A stretch of 64,000 bases of DNA from Shewanella sp. KX20019 (GTDB lineage: Bacteria; Pseudomonadota; Gammaproteobacteria; Enterobacterales; Shewanellaceae), in contig NZ_CP068437.1 in NCBI RefSeq assembly GCF_016757755.1, positions 3,596,001 to 3,660,000 on the forward strand. The letters are read 5' to 3'. Positions 62,354 through 64,000 of the stretch are shown in pieces. The stretch's first letter is position 1; each line of letters begins with the position of its first letter. The position numbers were made by a program, and so were the translations under genes. The notes under the pieces are model-generated. The model had not been told where the DNA came from and searched no databases. It worked only from the letters and a program-made list of their open reading frames with translations.

Positions 62354-63706
62354 TTATCGCTTAAAGTTGAGGCCCGTTTCATTTTCAGCACAAACAAAGG
62401 CTTTCTCATCCCAATAGCCTATTGCACTGACCAATTTACCGTCATAACACAATAATGGGACATTAGCTCTCATCCACGGTGGCACTGCAAACTCTTGCCA
62501 AAGTTTCTTTAACTCTCTGCCCTTACTGCGATTTTGTGGTTGGCAACGGGTACTGCCTGGCAAAGCAAACTCAATGGTAACCTCTTCATCAGCGCGGGGG
62601 AAACGCACACCAGAGTTAGTGGCTAACGTCGCTTTAACACGCTTTTTATGACCATAGACGACACCCGCAGCTAATAGCTCATCTATTGATGATACTGCGA
62701 CATTGCTAAAGTGTTTTGCTGCTCTTATCGGTAAAAAATATCCAGCGCCTTTGAAGCGTTTTATTAACACATCGGTCAACTTTACCTCAATATTAGCATC
62801 AACTTTTGCATCAAGTAGCTGGGTAATAATTTGCTCTGCTTGTACTTTTGATGGCGGAGCAAATCCTAGAGCATCCATGTGTCCACGTAGTAGTAATGCT
62901 TGCCATGCTTTAGAGTGCTGTGCAAAGGCCGCGAGGTTGATGACACACTCACCGCCCTGCTCGCATTGAATTAGCGGTAATCGTATGGCCAACTCTTCAT
63001 CAACGACACTTTGCTGCATTGCGCACAGTTCAGCACTGCGGCTAGCGGTTGCAGCAATGGCGCTCCAACGTTGTTTTAATACTGGGATGACAGAACGGCG
63101 CAAAAAGTTTCGGTCATATTTTTCATCAAAATTACTCTCATCTTGAATATGACAAATCCCCTTGGCTTTGGCATATGCTTCAACATCGTTCTTACTTAAG
63201 TCGAGTAACGGTCGAATAAGCCACTTATCTTTGTCGAATGGCTGTACCTTACCCATCGCAGATAAACCTTTTGGCCCCAGCCCACGTTTCAATGCTAATA
63301 GAATGGTTTCTAGCTGGTCATCTTGGTGGTGTGCCGTCATTAATATATCACTTGGCTGCATCTGCGCTAATAAGGCCTCATAACGCACCGAACGAGCCTG
63401 TGCCTCGACACTGGTTCTAGCTGCTATCTCGACCTTAACCCGCGCAACAGTACAAGCAAGCTGATACTTCTTAGCCTGTGCTTGGCAATGCAGAGCCCAA
63501 TCATTGGCATTGGCGCTTAACCCATGATGCACATGCACTAACTGATAATCGAACAGGGGATGCTGTTTGGCATACTCAGCTAAACCATGGGCTAAAATTT
63601 CTGAATCTACGCCACCACTATAGGCCAACACAATTTTTTGTGGTGCGGTCAATAAGGCGACTGGTAACCGAGCCACACATGTATCAATTAACTGAGCAAT
63701 ATTCAT
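62354..63706 (-). CDS. tilS: tRNA(Ile)-lysidine synthetase
   Basis: 450 residues. PP-loop motif 'AYSGGVDSEIL' binds ATP, with 'HHGLSANANDW' and 'AHHQDDQLETILL' typical of TilS, and 'ALKRGLGPKGLSAM' after it. The long C-terminal region contains the TilS substrate-binding domains. It converts C34 of the CAU-anticodon tRNA-Ile to lysidine. It starts 2 bp after the dnaE stop. Confidence 0.95.
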   Translation of the reverse strand: MNIAQLIDTCVARLPVALLTAPQKIVLAYSGGVDSEILAHGLAEYAKQHPLFDYQLVHVHHGLSANANDWALHCQAQAKKYQLACTVARVKVEIAARTSVEAQARSVRYEALLAQMQPSDILMTAHHQDDQLETILLALKRGLGPKGLSAMGKVQPFDKDKWLIRPLLDLSKNDVEAYAKAKGICHIQDESNFDEKYDRNFLRRSVIPVLKQRWSAIAATASRSAELCAMQQSVVDEELAIRLPLIQCEQGGECVINLAAFAQHSKAWQALLLRGHMDALGFAPPSKVQAEQIITQLLDAKVDANIEVKLTDVLIKRFKGAGYFLPIRAAKHFSNVAVSSIDELLAAGVVYGHKKRVKATLATNSGVRFPRADEEVTIEFALPGSTRCQPQNRSKGRELKKLWQEFAVPPWMRANVPLLCYDGKLVSAIGYWDEKAFVCAENETGLNFKR

Positions 63707-63708
63707 CG

Positions 63709-64000
63709 CTAAAAAACAATCCTGACTTTATTTGAGCCTGTTAACGATTCAAGCGCCAGCATCAAGTCATCCGTTGGGTTGACGCGCCACTCATCACCTA
63801 GCGCAAACTGCGCTTTAGTTTCGGGTTGCCTATAATTAATGAGTACTGGGACCGCGCCATTTTTCCACGGTTCAACAGCCGATTGAAAACGGTTTAGCCA
63901 ATCTTCATTGATATCTTCAGACTCCAGATCAACCTCTACCGCATTAGCAAAATGGCTACGAGCTTCACCCATGTCGATAATGCTGCGCGCCGTCATACGG
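63709..64000 (-). CDS. dnaE: DNA polymerase III alpha subunit, C-terminal end (partial)
   Basis: The last 97 codons or so of a gene that enters from the right edge; the stop is TAG at 63709-63711. The end follows E. coli DnaE: 'IIDMGEARSHFA', 'WLNRFQSAVEPWKNGAVPV', 'WRVNPTDDLMLALESL', 'KVRIVF'. The replicative polymerase core lies outside the window. tilS follows directly, without accA between them. Confidence 0.88.
   Translation of the reverse strand, partial: RMTARSIIDMGEARSHFANAVEVDLESEDINEDWLNRFQSAVEPWKNGAVPVLINYRQPETKAQFALGDEWRVNPTDDLMLALESLTGSNKVRIVF

Noticed and set aside
1..64000. CRISPR arrays, prophage, insertion sequences with transposase, tRNA or rRNA genes
   Set aside because: None seen on reading both strands; the only mobile-type elements are the two MITE-like repeats.

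Overview
The window reads as a chromosomal segment of a marine gammaproteobacterium, most likely Shewanella or a close Alteromonadales relative. The pointers are a decaheme MtrA-like plus MtrB-like pair linked to a DMSO-reductase-type molybdoenzyme, an rcsF-trmO pair, proS, tilS, dnaE and tdk of gammaproteobacterial type, and dense two-way gene packing. The species is inference; no rRNA or tRNA gene was seen.

Layout. 0-8 kb: the end of an unidentified gene, then a minus-strand operon for extracellular DMSO-type respiration (dmsE-F-A-B-G order). 8-18 kb: universal stress protein, a CPA2 antiporter, thymidine kinase, a MITE-like repeat, an M3 peptidase lipoprotein, an NhaC-family transporter behind a lysine riboswitch, and etfBA. 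18-25 kb: H-NS, two translationally coupled amidohydrolase-like exported proteins, rcsF, trmO and a sugar O-acetyltransferase.

25-32 kb: a LysR regulator diverges from a tight five-gene operon: KamA-type radical SAM aminomutase, both subunits of a PcaIJ-like CoA-transferase, a class III aminotransferase of the beta-amino-acid/GSA type, and a PcaF-like thiolase. Together they fit a route from an alpha-amino acid, through its beta isomer and beta-keto acid, to acetyl-CoA plus a shorter acyl-CoA. 2-Aminoadipate to succinyl-CoA plus acetyl-CoA is the best guess. No aromatic ring-cleavage genes are present. This is the strongest candidate for an undescribed system here.

32-37 kb: small accessory genes (two GNATs, a cupin), then a secreted protein resembling polymorphic toxin type 44 followed by two nearly identical lipoprotein genes made by an 842-bp tandem duplication. 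The duplication also copied the tail of the toxin-like gene. 37-53 kb: proS, then a seven-gene minus-strand operon (Liv-type ABC transporter, AMP-forming acyl-CoA ligase, PaaK-like ligase), a DcaP-like porin, and a CrbS/CrbR-like two-component system. A second MITE copy separates crbS-like and crbR-like. 53-64 kb: patatin, SGNH hydrolase, quinone oxidoreductase with divergent LysR, two SnoaL-like paralogs around a DoxX gene, a KefB-like antiporter, a GGDEF protein, tilS and the end of dnaE. A two-part DNA motif with identical internal spacing precedes both the oxidoreductase gene and the SnoaL/DoxX operon, pointing to a small LysR regulon.
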